Positions 5,851 through 5,987 of a stretch of 5,987 bases of DNA are shown piece by piece. Under the pieces are notes generated by a model. The model saw only the letters and a list, made by a program, of their open reading frames with translations. It searched no databases and was not told the DNA's origin. Source of the DNA: an uncultured Desulfobacterales bacterium (lineage in GTDB: Bacteria; Desulfobacterota; Desulfobacteria; Desulfobacterales; G020354645); NCBI GenBank assembly GCA_947259865.1, contig CAMYNZ010000239.1, forward strand, positions 1-5,987. The letters are read 5' to 3'. Position 1 is the first letter of the stretch, and every line of letters starts with the position of its first letter. The position numbers were made by a program, and so were the translations under genes.

Positions 5851-5987
5851 ATGCCTAAGGCAGTAAAGATTTTCGTAAAGGCTATTGATGCAACGAACAG
5901 GGTGGTAGGCAAGTTCTCCATGTATTTGGTCTTCGGTATGATCGGGATCCTGCTATACGAGCCTATTGCCAGAAACCTCTTCGATAA
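5851..5987 (+). CDS. dctQ: TRAP transporter small permease subunit (DctQ type), 3'-truncated by the window
   Basis: The first 45 codons are present and open to the window end, too short to have been called as a long frame. The ATG at 5851 is preceded by a purine-rich AAAAGGGG at 5838-5845 with five bases between, a usable ribosome binding site. The product begins with a short basic amphipathic stretch (MPKAVKIFVKAIDATNR) and enters a first membrane helix at about residues 23-40 (rich in F, M, I, L, V), followed by a charged YEPIARNLFD segment. This is the usual N-terminus of DctQ-family four-helix subunits, which brace the large DctM permease and are normally about 160-220 residues. Position after a DctP gene makes the call much firmer than the partial sequence alone. 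It would be translated from the same transcript as dctP unless the spacer carries its own promoter. Confidence 0.8.
   Translation, partial: MPKAVKIFVKAIDATNRVVGKFSMYLVFGMIGILLYEPIARNLFD

Overview
The window looks like part of a bacterial chromosome of moderate GC, most probably a Gram-negative proteobacterium. A sulfate-reducer-like Desulfobacterota (formerly Deltaproteobacteria) is my best guess. The guess rests on a large MalT/LAL-type LuxR regulator, a Tat-exported TRAP binding protein and a short intergenic repeat of the NCGAAAT type. No rRNA or phylogenetic marker is present, so the placement is an inference.

Layout: (1) 1-2538, plus strand, a large ATP-dependent LuxR-family (MalT-like) regulator whose first few dozen residues lie outside the window. 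(2) 2539-3022, a gene-poor gap between two convergent genes, with a three-unit 7-bp repeat, a perfect 12-bp palindrome and one doubtful small reading frame. (3) 3023-3976, minus strand, a complete choline/ethanolamine-kinase-like phosphotransferase. (4) 3977-4506, a divergent control region. It holds a good promoter for the kinase whose 17-bp spacer contains a run of ten C (ten G on the plus strand), and a plausible promoter plus inverted-repeat operator for the transporter. (5) 4507-5556, plus strand, a TRAP substrate-binding protein with a Tat signal. (6) 5557-5850, a structured spacer with a perfect 10-bp hairpin and a 151-bp segment closed by a 17-bp stem. (7) 5851 to the window end, the start of the small TRAP permease subunit (DctQ type); the large subunit is expected downstream.

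Working model: the TRAP system imports a small organic solute using an ion gradient, and the divergent kinase phosphorylates an alcohol or amino-alcohol, perhaps the imported compound or a derivative. The binding protein seems to lack the arginine that normally grips a substrate carboxylate, which fits an unusual substrate, though this rests on an alignment made by eye. The most striking signal is the homopolymer in the kinase promoter spacer: at its present length it gives ideal -35/-10 spacing, and a gain or loss of one or more bases would change that. This is the architecture of slipped-strand, phase-variable promoters. Whether the MalT-like regulator controls any of these genes cannot be told from the sequence.
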